From assembly GCA_025357895.1 (NCBI GenBank), contig JANYLL010000319.1, forward strand, positions 1 through 18,945: a stretch of 18,945 nucleotides of DNA, written 5' to 3'. Source of the stretch: Ignavibacteriota bacterium. GTDB lineage: Bacteria > Bacteroidota > Ignavibacteria > Palsa-1295. The position numbers and the translations under genes are program-made. Position 1 is the first letter of the stretch; each line of letters opens with the position of its first letter. The notes below the pieces were generated by a model, which saw only the letters and a program-made list of their open reading frames with translations, was not told the DNA's origin and did not search any database. This document shows positions 8,912 to 16,847 of the stretch, piece by piece.

Positions 8912-10198
8912 GTGTACATTCTCTATTCGCTTTTTCTCGTTTTTTTCAGGACGCTCCTCGGAGCGCTTGCGCTTTTCGATTCGAAGATTAGGCGCGGCGT
9001 CGAAGGCAAGAAGCATCTATTTGCAAAAATTGGAAAGTATTATCCTTCGATAAATCCTCTTCATAAACGCATTCTCATCCATGTGTCATCCTTCGGCGAG
9101 TTAGAGCAGGCGAAGCCCGTAATTACTGCGTTGAAAGAAAAATATCCTAATGTCCACATCCATCTCACATTCTTTTCTCCGAGCGGTTACGAGAATGCAG
9201 TGAATTCATACTCGGTGCCGGATATAATTACCTATCTTCCTTTCGATTCAGTTGGTGATGTGAATTGGTTCTTGGATATTACAAAGCCTGATCTTGTGCT
9301 CTTTGTTCGCTATGACTTGTGGCATAATTTTGTGCATGAAATTCATGATCGCAATATTCCGATGCTTCTTTTTAGTGCAACATTTGATTTATCTCCAGGC
9401 AAGACTTTGCCGCTTATCCATAGTCTCTATCGCAAGACCTATTCGTTTATCAATACGATCTGCACGATCAGCGAACTCGATAAAAATGCAATAGAAAAAT
9501 TAACTCCTCGGGTACGTGATATCAGTGTTGCCGGAGATACGCGCTGTGATCAGGTGATTGCAAGGAGACAAGCGATCGAAGAGAGTGGAGATCTAGCATT
9601 GCCTGAAAATGTAATGCAAATAGTAACTTCCGAAAAACTGACAATATTTGTTGCAGGAAGTACGTGGAAAAACGATGAAGAGGTAATTATCCCGGTTATA
9701 AAAAAAATGCTTGACGCAGGAGAGAAAATTATCAATATCATCGTTCCGCATGAGGTTGATAAAGCGCATATTGATGATATAAAATCTAAGTTCGGATCGG
9801 AAGCAATTCTTTTTTCATTGCTCTCTTCCTATAAAAATGAGAAAGTAATTATTGTAGATAGTATCGGTAAATTATTTTCTCTCTATCAAGGCGCGATGTT
9901 TTCCTATGTTGGCGGCGGCTTTGGTTCAGGAGTGCATAATGTTCTCGAACCTGCAGTTTGGGGAGTGCCTGCAATCGTCGGATCAAATCATAAACGCTCG
10001 AAAGAAATTGCAGCGCTTATTGGTCTCTCCGGCGCAGTTGAGGTTCGCAACACGGAAGAGTTCGATGATACATACAAGAACTGGCTCCTTAATGATATTC
10101 CAAGAACACTTGCCGCAGTAACTGCGAAAAATTTTGTGTATTCATCACAAGGAGCGACGGAGAAGATCATGGAGAAGATTGCTGCGATACAGTGGTAG
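8912..10198 (+). CDS. waaA: 3-deoxy-D-manno-octulosonic acid (Kdo) transferase WaaA/KdtA
   Basis: This GT30-family glycosyltransferase transfers Kdo from CMP-Kdo to lipid A precursor at the inner face of the cytoplasmic membrane. At 428 residues it has normal length. Residues 2-22 are a hydrophobic membrane anchor. HVSSFGE (57-63) corresponds to the family's N-terminal motif, with E63 at the position of the catalytic glutamate. The C-terminal donor-binding motif appears as YVGGGFGSGVHNVLEPAVWG followed by VPAIVGSNHKR. The start is a GTG at 8912. The codon frame is closed immediately upstream by the lipA stop (TAA at 8906-8908), so no earlier start is possible except by readthrough. Starting at GTG preserves the membrane anchor. 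The gene implies an LPS-bearing outer membrane, consistent with the sorting-domain proteins upstream. Confidence 0.94.
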   Translation: MYILYSLFLVFFRTLLGALALFDSKIRRGVEGKKHLFAKIGKYYPSINPLHKRILIHVSSFGELEQAKPVITALKEKYPNVHIHLTFFSPSGYENAVNSYSVPDIITYLPFDSVGDVNWFLDITKPDLVLFVRYDLWHNFVHEIHDRNIPMLLFSATFDLSPGKTLPLIHSLYRKTYSFINTICTISELDKNAIEKLTPRVRDISVAGDTRCDQVIARRQAIEESGDLALPENVMQIVTSEKLTIFVAGSTWKNDEEVIIPVIKKMLDAGEKIINIIVPHEVDKAHIDDIKSKFGSEAILFSLLSSYKNEKVIIVDSIGKLFSLYQGAMFSYVGGGFGSGVHNVLEPAVWGVPAIVGSNHKRSKEIAALIGLSGAVEVRNTEEFDDTYKNWLLNDIPRTLAAVTAKNFVYSSQGATEKIMEKIAAIQW

Positions 10199-10242
10199 GC
10201 GGACTCTTAGTCCGCCTGCCGAACGGACTAATAGTTCGTTCC
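10198..10242. repeat. Tandem pair of related hairpins between waaA and the amidase gene
   Basis: Two small palindromes stand side by side in the 53-nt convergent gap. The first is GGCGGACT-CTT-AGTCCGCC (10198-10216, perfect 8-bp stem, overlapping the last base of the waaA stop). The second is GAACGGACT-AAT-AGTTCGTTC (10221-10241, 9-bp stem with one G-U pair). Both share the core CGGACT, three bases, then AGTCCG or AGTTCG, so they look like diverged copies of one unit. Neither has a proper T-run directly after it on either strand, though ATTTTATT follows the second on the plus strand. They may end both convergent transcripts or be a REP-like intergenic repeat. Confidence 0.65.
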
Positions 10243-10251
10243 ACTATTTTA

Positions 10252-11076
10252 TTACGATCCCTCATACACTTCCTTATACTTCTTTATTGCCTCTAAAATT
10301 CCTTTCGCATATTTCAACTGTCCTGCCGAGCTTTTTAGCAGCGATTCTTCTTTAAGATTGGAAATATATGCAGTCTCAATTAGTACATTTGGCATTGAAG
10401 CTCCGACGAGCACGAAAAATCCTGCCTGCTCAACGCCATTACTTTTTAACCCGACCGATTTCTTTAATTCTTTCTGAACAAATGAAGCAAATTTCTCGGA
10501 GAACTTGACATCTTGTGAACGCGACATGGAGGTAAGAATGAAATCAATATCGGAAAGCGCATCGTATCTCTTTTTGTTTTTTTCGTATTCGATCACTGCA
10601 TTTTCCCGCGCTGCGACTTTTATTGCAGCGTCGGTTTTTCCCGGACGCAAAATATAGGTTGCCATGCCTCCGGCTTTCGTCGGTTTTTCAGGAGTGGAGT
10701 TACAATGAATGCTTATGAAAAGCTTGCCTTTACTTTCATTGGCAATTTCTCCGCGACGATAAAGCTCAATAAATTTATCGGACTTACGAGTATAAACTAC
10801 TTCGGTCTCAGGAAATTCAGTTTTTAATAATTCACCTAATTTTAAAACAATTGCCAGCGTCACCTTTTTTTCCTGATAACCCTTTGTACCGATAGCTCCC
10901 GGATCTTTGCCGCCATGTCCGGCATCGAGTACGATGACGTCAAGTTTAGGATGCTTCTTTTTTGGTTTTGTTTTTACTGCCGTCGTATCATCGTTTGAGT
11001 AATGATAATAGTCAGTTGGAGAAAAATTTAAATTGAATAAAAAAAAGCAAAGCGCAAAAAAGGGAAACTTTAACAT
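10252..11076 (-). CDS. N-acetylmuramoyl-L-alanine amidase (Amidase_3 family)
   Basis: This protein is predicted to cleave the amide bond between muramic acid and the peptide stem of peptidoglycan in the periplasm, as AmiA/B/C-type zinc amidases do during cell separation and wall turnover. It has 274 residues. A hydrophobic N-terminus (about 1-18) acts as a signal peptide or anchor, and a Lys-rich linker (about 35-45) precedes the catalytic domain. All zinc-site motifs are present: DAGHGG with H54, RRGEIAN with E110, SIHCN with H124, and LIETAYISN with the catalytic glutamate E234. The segment around 143-190 (RPGKTDAAIKVAARENAVI and on) corresponds to the variable, possibly regulatory, insertion seen in this family. 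The start codon lies 5 nt after the yajQ stop, so the two genes form an operon. It converges on waaA. No SPOR, LysM or other wall-binding domain is visible. Confidence 0.93.
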   Translation of the reverse strand: MLKFPFFALCFFLFNLNFSPTDYYHYSNDDTTAVKTKPKKKHPKLDVIVLDAGHGGKDPGAIGTKGYQEKKVTLAIVLKLGELLKTEFPETEVVYTRKSDKFIELYRRGEIANESKGKLFISIHCNSTPEKPTKAGGMATYILRPGKTDAAIKVAARENAVIEYEKNKKRYDALSDIDFILTSMSRSQDVKFSEKFASFVQKELKKSVGLKSNGVEQAGFFVLVGASMPNVLIETAYISNLKEESLLKSSAGQLKYAKGILEAIKKYKEVYEGS

Positions 11077-11081
11077 TCAAT

Positions 11082-11579
11082 TTACCGGTAATTGGTGAAT
11101 TGAATAGGGAAATCGAATGCTTGGCCTTTCAGAGTTTGCATTGCGGTTTGTAAGTCGTCTTTGCTCTTTCCCGTTATGCGAACTTCCTCGCCTTGAATTG
11201 CTGCCTGAACTTTGAGCTTTAATTCTTTGACCATTTTTGTGATCTGCTTTGCCTGCTCGGATTCCAAACCGCTTTTGAGTTTGATGACCTGCCTTATAGA
11301 GCCGCCTGTCGCCGGTTCTTCCTTGCCATAATCAAGCACTTTTAGCGAAATTCCGCGCTTGATCATCTTGCCATTCAAGATCTCATGCAAGGCACGAAGT
11401 TTCATATCATCGCTTGTATGAAGGGTGATCGTCTTTTCTTTAAGATTCATATCTATTTCGGTATTTGACCCCTTGAAGTCATACCGCTGCTCGACTTCTT
11501 TGCGCGCCTGATTGACGGCATTATCGACTTCCTGCTCATCGAACTGACTGACGACATCGAATGAAAATTGGCTTGCCAT
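11082..11579 (-). CDS. yajQ: YajQ-family (UPF0234) nucleotide-binding protein
   Basis: The 165-residue protein matches the YajQ family along its whole length: MASQFSFDVVSQFD at the start, QRYDFKGSNTEID near 31-43, then LRALHEILNGKMIKRGIS, and a C-terminus ending FDFPIQFTNYR. YajQ proteins are small cytoplasmic proteins with two similar alpha-beta domains. Members have been reported to bind nucleotides, and in Xanthomonas cyclic di-GMP, acting with a transcription factor. Whether this one binds cyclic di-GMP cannot be told from sequence. It is the first gene of a two-gene minus-strand operon with the cell-wall amidase 5 nt downstream, and it is divergent from gcvP across a 109-nt gap. The ATG start is confirmed by the conserved N-terminus. 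There is no Shine-Dalgarno. Confidence 0.95.
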   Translation of the reverse strand: MASQFSFDVVSQFDEQEVDNAVNQARKEVEQRYDFKGSNTEIDMNLKEKTITLHTSDDMKLRALHEILNGKMIKRGISLKVLDYGKEEPATGGSIRQVIKLKSGLESEQAKQITKMVKELKLKVQAAIQGEEVRITGKSKDDLQTAMQTLKGQAFDFPIQFTNYR

Positions 11580-11688
11580 AGCTTATTATTGGTAGTTGTT
11601 CTAAATTTAATATATAAGTCTTATGCTGCTAACAAATTTTTCTTAGAAAAAATCTGTTTCGGTATGCTACTTAATAAATTAAGAACGA
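11580..11688. promoter_or_regulatory. Divergent intergenic region expected to hold the yajQ and gcvP promoters
   Basis: This 109-nt AT-rich gap lies between two divergently transcribed operons, so both promoters should be here; that is an inference from gene order. The only plus-strand candidate I can point to is TTGTTC (11596-11601) with a 17-nt spacer to TCTTAT (11619-11624), a weak match to sigma-70 boxes. I do not see a convincing Bacteroidota-type TTTG / TAnnTTTG pair, an inverted-repeat operator or a glycine riboswitch. Confidence 0.3.
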
Positions 11689-14580
11689 ATGAACACTGTT
11701 TTACACCGTTACGATAGATTCCAAGACCGCCACATCGGACCCAATGCAGATGAACAGCAAAAAATGCTCGAGTACATCGGTGCAGGAACACTCGATGACC
11801 TGATCGAGCAGACTATTCCATCGAAGATTCGTCTCAAGCACGCTCTTAAAGGTGTGAAGGCAAAGACGGAAGTAGAGTTTTTGGAAGAATTCAAAGGGAT
11901 CGCTACGCAGAATAAGGTATATAAATCTTATATCGGAATGGGGTATTATGACTGCGTCACACCTCCGGTTATTTTGCGCAATCTCATGGAGAATCCGGGT
12001 TGGTACACGCAGTACACGCCATATCAAGCTGAGATAGCGCAAGGTCGGCTCGAATCACTTTTGAACTTTCAGACCATGGTGATGGATCTGACAGGAATGC
12101 AGATCGCAAATGCCTCTCTCCTTGATGAGGGCACCGCTGCTGCTGAAGCAATGCATTTAATGTATGCTCATCGCAGCCAACAAATGCATGAGGCGAATAC
12201 GCTTTTTGTATCTCAGGATTGTTATCCTCAAACTATCGACATTATCATTACACGTGCAGAGCCGCTTGGCATAAAGCTCCTTATCGGTGATCCGCTTGAG
12301 TTAGAAAAAAAATGGAATAATAAGATTTTCGGAGCCATCTTGCAATATCCGAATGGTAACGGCGAGATCATCCATTACGAAAAAATTTGTAAAACTGCTC
12401 ACGAGCATCATGCAAGTGTTGCCGTCGCTAGCGATCTTCTTAGTTTGACATTATTACAATCACCGGGGGAATTCGGAGCAGATATAGTTTTTGGTTCTGC
12501 TCAAAGGTTTGGTGTGCCACTTGGTTATGGCGGACCACATGCGGCTTTCTTTGCCGCACAAGAAAGATTTAAGCGTCAAATGCCCGGACGAATTATTGGC
12601 GTCTCAGTTGACTCTCATGGCAAGCCTGCATTACGCATGGCATTGCAAACACGTGAGCAGCATATTCGGCGCGATAAAGCGACGAGCAATATTTGTACTG
12701 CACAGGCATTGCTTGCAAATATGGCAGCAATGTATGCAGTCTATCACGGACCACACGGATTAAAAATAATAGCCGAGCGTGTGCACGGTTTAACTTCACT
12801 TCTTTCAAAGCATTTGGAGAAGAATGGATTTAAACTCGCTCATTCACATTTCTTCGATACCATTAAAATAAATGTAAGCGACGAGAAACTTATAAAAATT
12901 CAGCAATCTGCCGAAGAAGCAAAAATGAATTTCAGATATTTCTCTGATGGAATCGGCATTTCACTTGATGAGACGACAACAATTAATGATGTTACTGATA
13001 TTGTAGATGTATTTTCAAAAGCTTCCGGAATAAAAGCTACGAATCATACTGCAATTCAAATTGCAGTTGCTATTCCTAGTGAAGCAAAAAGAACTGTTGG
13101 CTACCTTACACATCCTGTTTTTAATACGTATCACTCCGAGACCGAGATGCTGCGTTATCTAAAGATGCTTGAGAACCGCGATCTATCGCTTACGCATTCG
13201 ATGATTGCACTCGGATCTTGTACGATGAAATTGAATGCAACCAGCGAGATGATCCCGGTGACCTGGCAGGAATTCGGTCGCATTCATCCGTTTGCTCCGC
13301 TCGATCAGACTCTCGGCTATCAAAAAGTCTTCAAGCTTCTTGAAGATTCTCTCTGTGAAATTACCGGATTTGATGCTGTTAGTTTGCAGCCCAATGCAGG
13401 TGCGCAAGGGGAATATGCAGGTTTGCTCGTTATCAGAGAATATCATAAATCACGCGGCGAAAGTCACCGCAATGTAGTAATCATTCCGGCCTCAGCACAT
13501 GGTACAAATCCTGCAAGCGCTGTGATGGCAGGGATGAAAGTGGTCGTATCGAAAACTGATGAAAATGGTAATATTGATATTGCTGATCTAAAAGAAAAAG
13601 CAGAACAGCATAAAAATAATCTTGGCGCTCTCATGGTCACATATCCATCAACACACGGAGTGTTTGAAGAAACGATCATCGAAGTGTGCAATGTTATTCA
13701 TTCGCACGGCGGTCAGGTATATATGGACGGTGCGAATATGAATGCACAAGTCGGGCTGACAAGTCCGCATAATATTGGCGCAGATGTCTGCCATTTAAAT
13801 TTGCATAAAACATTTTGCATCCCGCATGGCGGCGGCGGACCTGGAATGGGACCGATCGGAGTTGCAAATCACTTAAAGCCTTTTCTACCCGGTCATTCCG
13901 TGGTTCCGATTGGAAATAAACAGAGCATTCATGCCGTCTCAGCAGCACCATGGGGAAGCGCAAGTATTCTGCTTATTTCTTGGGCATATATTTCTATGAT
14001 GGGAAGCGATGGCTTGACTGAGGCAACGAAGGTTGCCATCTTAAATGCAAATTATATAAAGTCTCGTCTTGAAAAGCATTTCCCGATTCTTTATCAAGGA
14101 AAACAAGGACGTGTTGCGCATGAAATGATCGTTGATATGCGTCATTTCAAGCTTACAGCAGGTATTGAAGTAGAAGATATTGCAAAACGTTTAGTAGATT
14201 ATGGTTTCCATGCGCCAACGGTTTCTTTTCCTGTTGCCGGAACGCTGATGATCGAACCGACAGAAAGTGAAGCATTGCATGAGATTGATCGTTTCTGCGA
14301 TGCGTTGATTAGTATCGGCGAAGAGATCAAAGAAATTGAAAATGGTCTGGCGGATAAAGAAGATAATGTTCTGAAAAATTCTCCTCACACTGCTGAATCA
14401 TTAATGGCTGATGATTGGGAGCATTCATACTCTCGTTCAAAAGCCGGCTATCCCGCGCCATGGACAAGGCATAATAAATTCTGGTCGCCTGTCGGCAGAG
14501 TCAATGGCGCATATGGAGATCGAACACTCGTATGCAGCTGCCCTCCGGTAGAAGATTATGCCGAAGTCGAAGCTGCATAA
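11689..14580 (+). CDS. gcvP: Glycine dehydrogenase (decarboxylating), P-protein of the glycine cleavage system
   Basis: GcvP is the PLP-dependent P-protein. It decarboxylates glycine and passes the aminomethyl group to the lipoyl arm of H-protein. The 963-residue length is that of the single-chain form, with the two halves called P1 (about 1-435) and P2 (about 450-963) fused, as in E. coli. The family N-terminus DRHIGPNADEQQKML is at about 11-25. The PLP-binding lysine is K707 in HLNLHKTFCIPHGGGGPG, followed by the glycine-rich loop. QPNAGAQGEYAG and PASAHGTNPASAVMAG in the P2 half are also canonical. The ATG at 11689 places the conserved N-terminus correctly; no Shine-Dalgarno is present. 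It heads an operon: aroA begins 9 nt after its stop. The other glycine-cleavage genes (gcvT, gcvH, lpd) are not in the window. lipA lies upstream. Confidence 0.97.
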   Translation: MNTVLHRYDRFQDRHIGPNADEQQKMLEYIGAGTLDDLIEQTIPSKIRLKHALKGVKAKTEVEFLEEFKGIATQNKVYKSYIGMGYYDCVTPPVILRNLMENPGWYTQYTPYQAEIAQGRLESLLNFQTMVMDLTGMQIANASLLDEGTAAAEAMHLMYAHRSQQMHEANTLFVSQDCYPQTIDIIITRAEPLGIKLLIGDPLELEKKWNNKIFGAILQYPNGNGEIIHYEKICKTAHEHHASVAVASDLLSLTLLQSPGEFGADIVFGSAQRFGVPLGYGGPHAAFFAAQERFKRQMPGRIIGVSVDSHGKPALRMALQTREQHIRRDKATSNICTAQALLANMAAMYAVYHGPHGLKIIAERVHGLTSLLSKHLEKNGFKLAHSHFFDTIKINVSDEKLIKIQQSAEEAKMNFRYFSDGIGISLDETTTINDVTDIVDVFSKASGIKATNHTAIQIAVAIPSEAKRTVGYLTHPVFNTYHSETEMLRYLKMLENRDLSLTHSMIALGSCTMKLNATSEMIPVTWQEFGRIHPFAPLDQTLGYQKVFKLLEDSLCEITGFDAVSLQPNAGAQGEYAGLLVIREYHKSRGESHRNVVIIPASAHGTNPASAVMAGMKVVVSKTDENGNIDIADLKEKAEQHKNNLGALMVTYPSTHGVFEETIIEVCNVIHSHGGQVYMDGANMNAQVGLTSPHNIGADVCHLNLHKTFCIPHGGGGPGMGPIGVANHLKPFLPGHSVVPIGNKQSIHAVSAAPWGSASILLISWAYISMMGSDGLTEATKVAILNANYIKSRLEKHFPILYQGKQGRVAHEMIVDMRHFKLTAGIEVEDIAKRLVDYGFHAPTVSFPVAGTLMIEPTESEALHEIDRFCDALISIGEEIKEIENGLADKEDNVLKNSPHTAESLMADDWEHSYSRSKAGYPAPWTRHNKFWSPVGRVNGAYGDRTLVCSCPPVEDYAEVEAA

Positions 14581-14589
14581 TCGCTTCGA

Positions 14590-15939
14590 ATGAAAATAGA
14601 GATACTCCCACAAGGAATGAAGGAGCGGAATACTTCCGTTCAGGTCCTTTCTTTACCTCCGGATAAATCAATTTTTCATCGGCTGCTGATTATTGGTTCG
14701 CTGAGTCGATCAACGATTAGAATTCCCATAAGTGCGATCGAAGACTTACCTATTGATATTATATCTACGATTTTGGCAATGCAATCTCTTGGTGTGCCGA
14801 TCGAGATTTCCAGAAGTGAGATCGAATTGCAGGGAGTAGGAATCGGCAATTATCATGAACCGAAGCATCAGCTCAATTGTGGAAATTCAGGGACTACGGC
14901 ACGTCTGCTTATGGGATTACTATGCGGACAGAAATTCTCTTCGAAATTAACGGGTGATAGTTCATTGTCATCCCGACCGATGAAGCGTCTTGCCGATCTA
15001 TTGAATAATGAGTTAGGTTCTGATATCACAACAGCACCGGAAGGAAAAATGCCTGTAACGATAAATGGCAAAGATCTTCATCCGGGAGAGGTTTTATTGC
15101 CTGTTGCATCTGCACAGATGAAATCGGCACTGCTGATTGCAGGGTTGCACATGAATGGTAGAGTCTTGGTTACGGAGCCGCAGCAAAGCCGAGATCATAC
15201 CGAGAAAATGCTTGCAGCATTTGGAATAGAAATTTATTCAGAGAATACAACGACGACGCTTACTTCACCGCAGCATTTTGATATACAGCGTGAGATCACA
15301 TACAATGTTCCATCAGATATTTCTTCTGCAGGTTTTTTAATTGCCGCCGCTGTTATTGCACGAAAGAATATCATATTAAAGAACGTCGGCATAAATCTTA
15401 CAAGAAAAAAGTTTTTGGATATTCTTATTGCAAGTGGATTAGAAATTGAAATTTCATCACTCAAGGAAGAATTCGGTGAGGAGCGGGCGACGTTAGAAAT
15501 TTTTGGTGTAGAATCAAAAATATCAAGACGGTTTGAAGTTAGAATAGAGGACATTCCGAAGATCATTGACGAGATCCCGCTTCTTGCAGCCTTAGCCTGC
15601 TTTTGTAATGGGCAGACTGTTATTTCTAATGCCGGCGAACTCCGGAACAAGGAAAGTGACCGTATTTCGTTACTCGTAAAAAATCTGACGGCTTTTGGTG
15701 CTTTAGTTAAAGAAACCGAGGATGGATTTACTATCTTCGGCGATGAAAAATTTATTCCGAAAGGCGGAGCTATAGAGCATTATGGCGATCACCGCATTGC
15801 CATGGCTATGGCAGTTATGACATTGAAATCTAAAGAGTCTGTGACCATTTCTGATGCCGAAGTTGTTTCAGTATCCTATCCAAATTTCTATCGGGATTTG
15901 GCTCTCATTATTGGAAAAGAACGTATCAATATTTCATAA
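14590..15939 (+). CDS. aroA: 3-phosphoshikimate 1-carboxyvinyltransferase (EPSP synthase)
   Basis: AroA joins shikimate-3-phosphate and phosphoenolpyruvate to make EPSP, the sixth step of the shikimate pathway, in the cytoplasm. Conserved elements seen in the 449 residues are DKSIFHR (25-31; K26, S27 and R31 match substrate-binding positions), NCGNSGTTAR (96-105), SSRPMKRL (127-134), SAQMKSALL (174-182), RDHTE (201-205), DEIP (328-331, with the probable catalytic aspartate in IDEIP), LRNKESDRI (351-359) and GDHRIAM (399-405). SAQxK and RxHxE are features of class II EPSP synthases, so it is probably of that class. The N-terminal motif is unusual, reading PPDKSIFHR where PGDKSISHR is common. 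The start is 9 nt after gcvP, and aroE follows after 2 nt. No Shine-Dalgarno is seen. Confidence 0.95.
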   Translation: MKIEILPQGMKERNTSVQVLSLPPDKSIFHRLLIIGSLSRSTIRIPISAIEDLPIDIISTILAMQSLGVPIEISRSEIELQGVGIGNYHEPKHQLNCGNSGTTARLLMGLLCGQKFSSKLTGDSSLSSRPMKRLADLLNNELGSDITTAPEGKMPVTINGKDLHPGEVLLPVASAQMKSALLIAGLHMNGRVLVTEPQQSRDHTEKMLAAFGIEIYSENTTTTLTSPQHFDIQREITYNVPSDISSAGFLIAAAVIARKNIILKNVGINLTRKKFLDILIASGLEIEISSLKEEFGEERATLEIFGVESKISRRFEVRIEDIPKIIDEIPLLAALACFCNGQTVISNAGELRNKESDRISLLVKNLTAFGALVKETEDGFTIFGDEKFIPKGGAIEHYGDHRIAMAMAVMTLKSKESVTISDAEVVSVSYPNFYRDLALIIGKERINIS

Positions 15940-15941
15940 CA

Positions 15942-16847
15942 ATGTCGGTTTTCAAAGCAGCATTATTAGGAAAAGAACTTTCTCATTCGCTTTCGCCAAT
16001 GCTTCACCGCGAATTATTTAAAATTCTTGGTAGTAAGTTCGTACTCAAAAATTCCGAAGTTGTTTATGATCTCGTCGAATGTGTTGAAGAATGCGACTTT
16101 GCCGCTTGGATTAAAACTGCTGCAACTAACGGATATATTGGTGCGAATGTAACCTATCCTTATAAATCCAAAGCCTTCAATCTCTCTGACCGGCATATCG
16201 GCGTTTCATCATTTATTGATTCGGCAAACGTGATGCGCTTTTCAGATGATGAGGTGCAATGTGCAAGTTCAGATGGAGCGGGACTCTTGAATTCGATCCT
16301 GAGAGAATATTCTACATTTGATATGGAGCGTTATCATTTAGTATTGATCGGAGCCGGAAATGCTGCCCGTGCAGTTGCATATTCACTTTGCACGAAATGG
16401 ATGCCTAAATCACTGACGATAGTGAATCGTGATTTAGCAAAGGGTGAAGAGCTTGCGGAGTTTTGTATTGCGCAATCACCCGGACCTACAGTACGGGTGA
16501 TGAGTATTAATGATTTTATTCATGCTCATGAAGAGCCGCGCTACAGACTCATCATTCAATGTACGCCTGTTGGTCAGATAAATCACCCTGGTGATCTATT
16601 GACTGGTTTTGCTTGGCATGAAACAGACTTCGCTATTGACCTTATTTATAATCCAATAAAAACTTCATTCTTACAAAATGCTTCACATGCAGGTGCGAAA
16701 ACCCTGAATGGGTTAGGAATGCTTATCGAACAAGCAGCTCTTTCGCAAATCTTCTGGCTCACCGGATTACTACCTGATGGATCGCCGCTCTCAGAAGGTG
16801 AGTATAAATCGCTAATAGAAATTCTCTCTTATTCAATCACTCCGTAA
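15942..16847 (+). CDS. aroE: Shikimate dehydrogenase
   Basis: AroE reduces 3-dehydroshikimate to shikimate with NADPH. The 301-residue protein shows SHSLSP (14-19) for substrate binding, NVTYPYK (69-75) with catalytic lysine K75, SSDGAG with catalytic aspartate D111, the nucleotide-binding loop GAGNAARA (137-144) and the adenine-side NRD (162-164). Near the C-terminus it has LNGLGMLIEQAA. Small departures from the common forms are visible: GAGN for GAGG in the dinucleotide loop, and QCTPVGQ where NxTPxGM is usual. The YdiB-type quinate/shikimate dehydrogenases are relatives. The operon context with aroA, aroC and aroKB argues for a biosynthetic AroE. It starts 2 nt after aroA, and its stop overlaps the aroC start by one base (TAATG). 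Confidence 0.93.
   Translation: MSVFKAALLGKELSHSLSPMLHRELFKILGSKFVLKNSEVVYDLVECVEECDFAAWIKTAATNGYIGANVTYPYKSKAFNLSDRHIGVSSFIDSANVMRFSDDEVQCASSDGAGLLNSILREYSTFDMERYHLVLIGAGNAARAVAYSLCTKWMPKSLTIVNRDLAKGEELAEFCIAQSPGPTVRVMSINDFIHAHEEPRYRLIIQCTPVGQINHPGDLLTGFAWHETDFAIDLIYNPIKTSFLQNASHAGAKTLNGLGMLIEQAALSQIFWLTGLLPDGSPLSEGEYKSLIEILSYSITP

Noticed and set aside
11701..12042. 113-codon minus-strand open frame inside gcvP
   Set aside because: It is fully opposite a conserved coding region of gcvP, has a Cys/Arg-rich composition typical of antisense shadows and resembles nothing.
15234..15650. 138-codon minus-strand open frame inside aroA
   Set aside because: It lies antisense to conserved AroA motifs, so it is explained as a shadow of the real gene.
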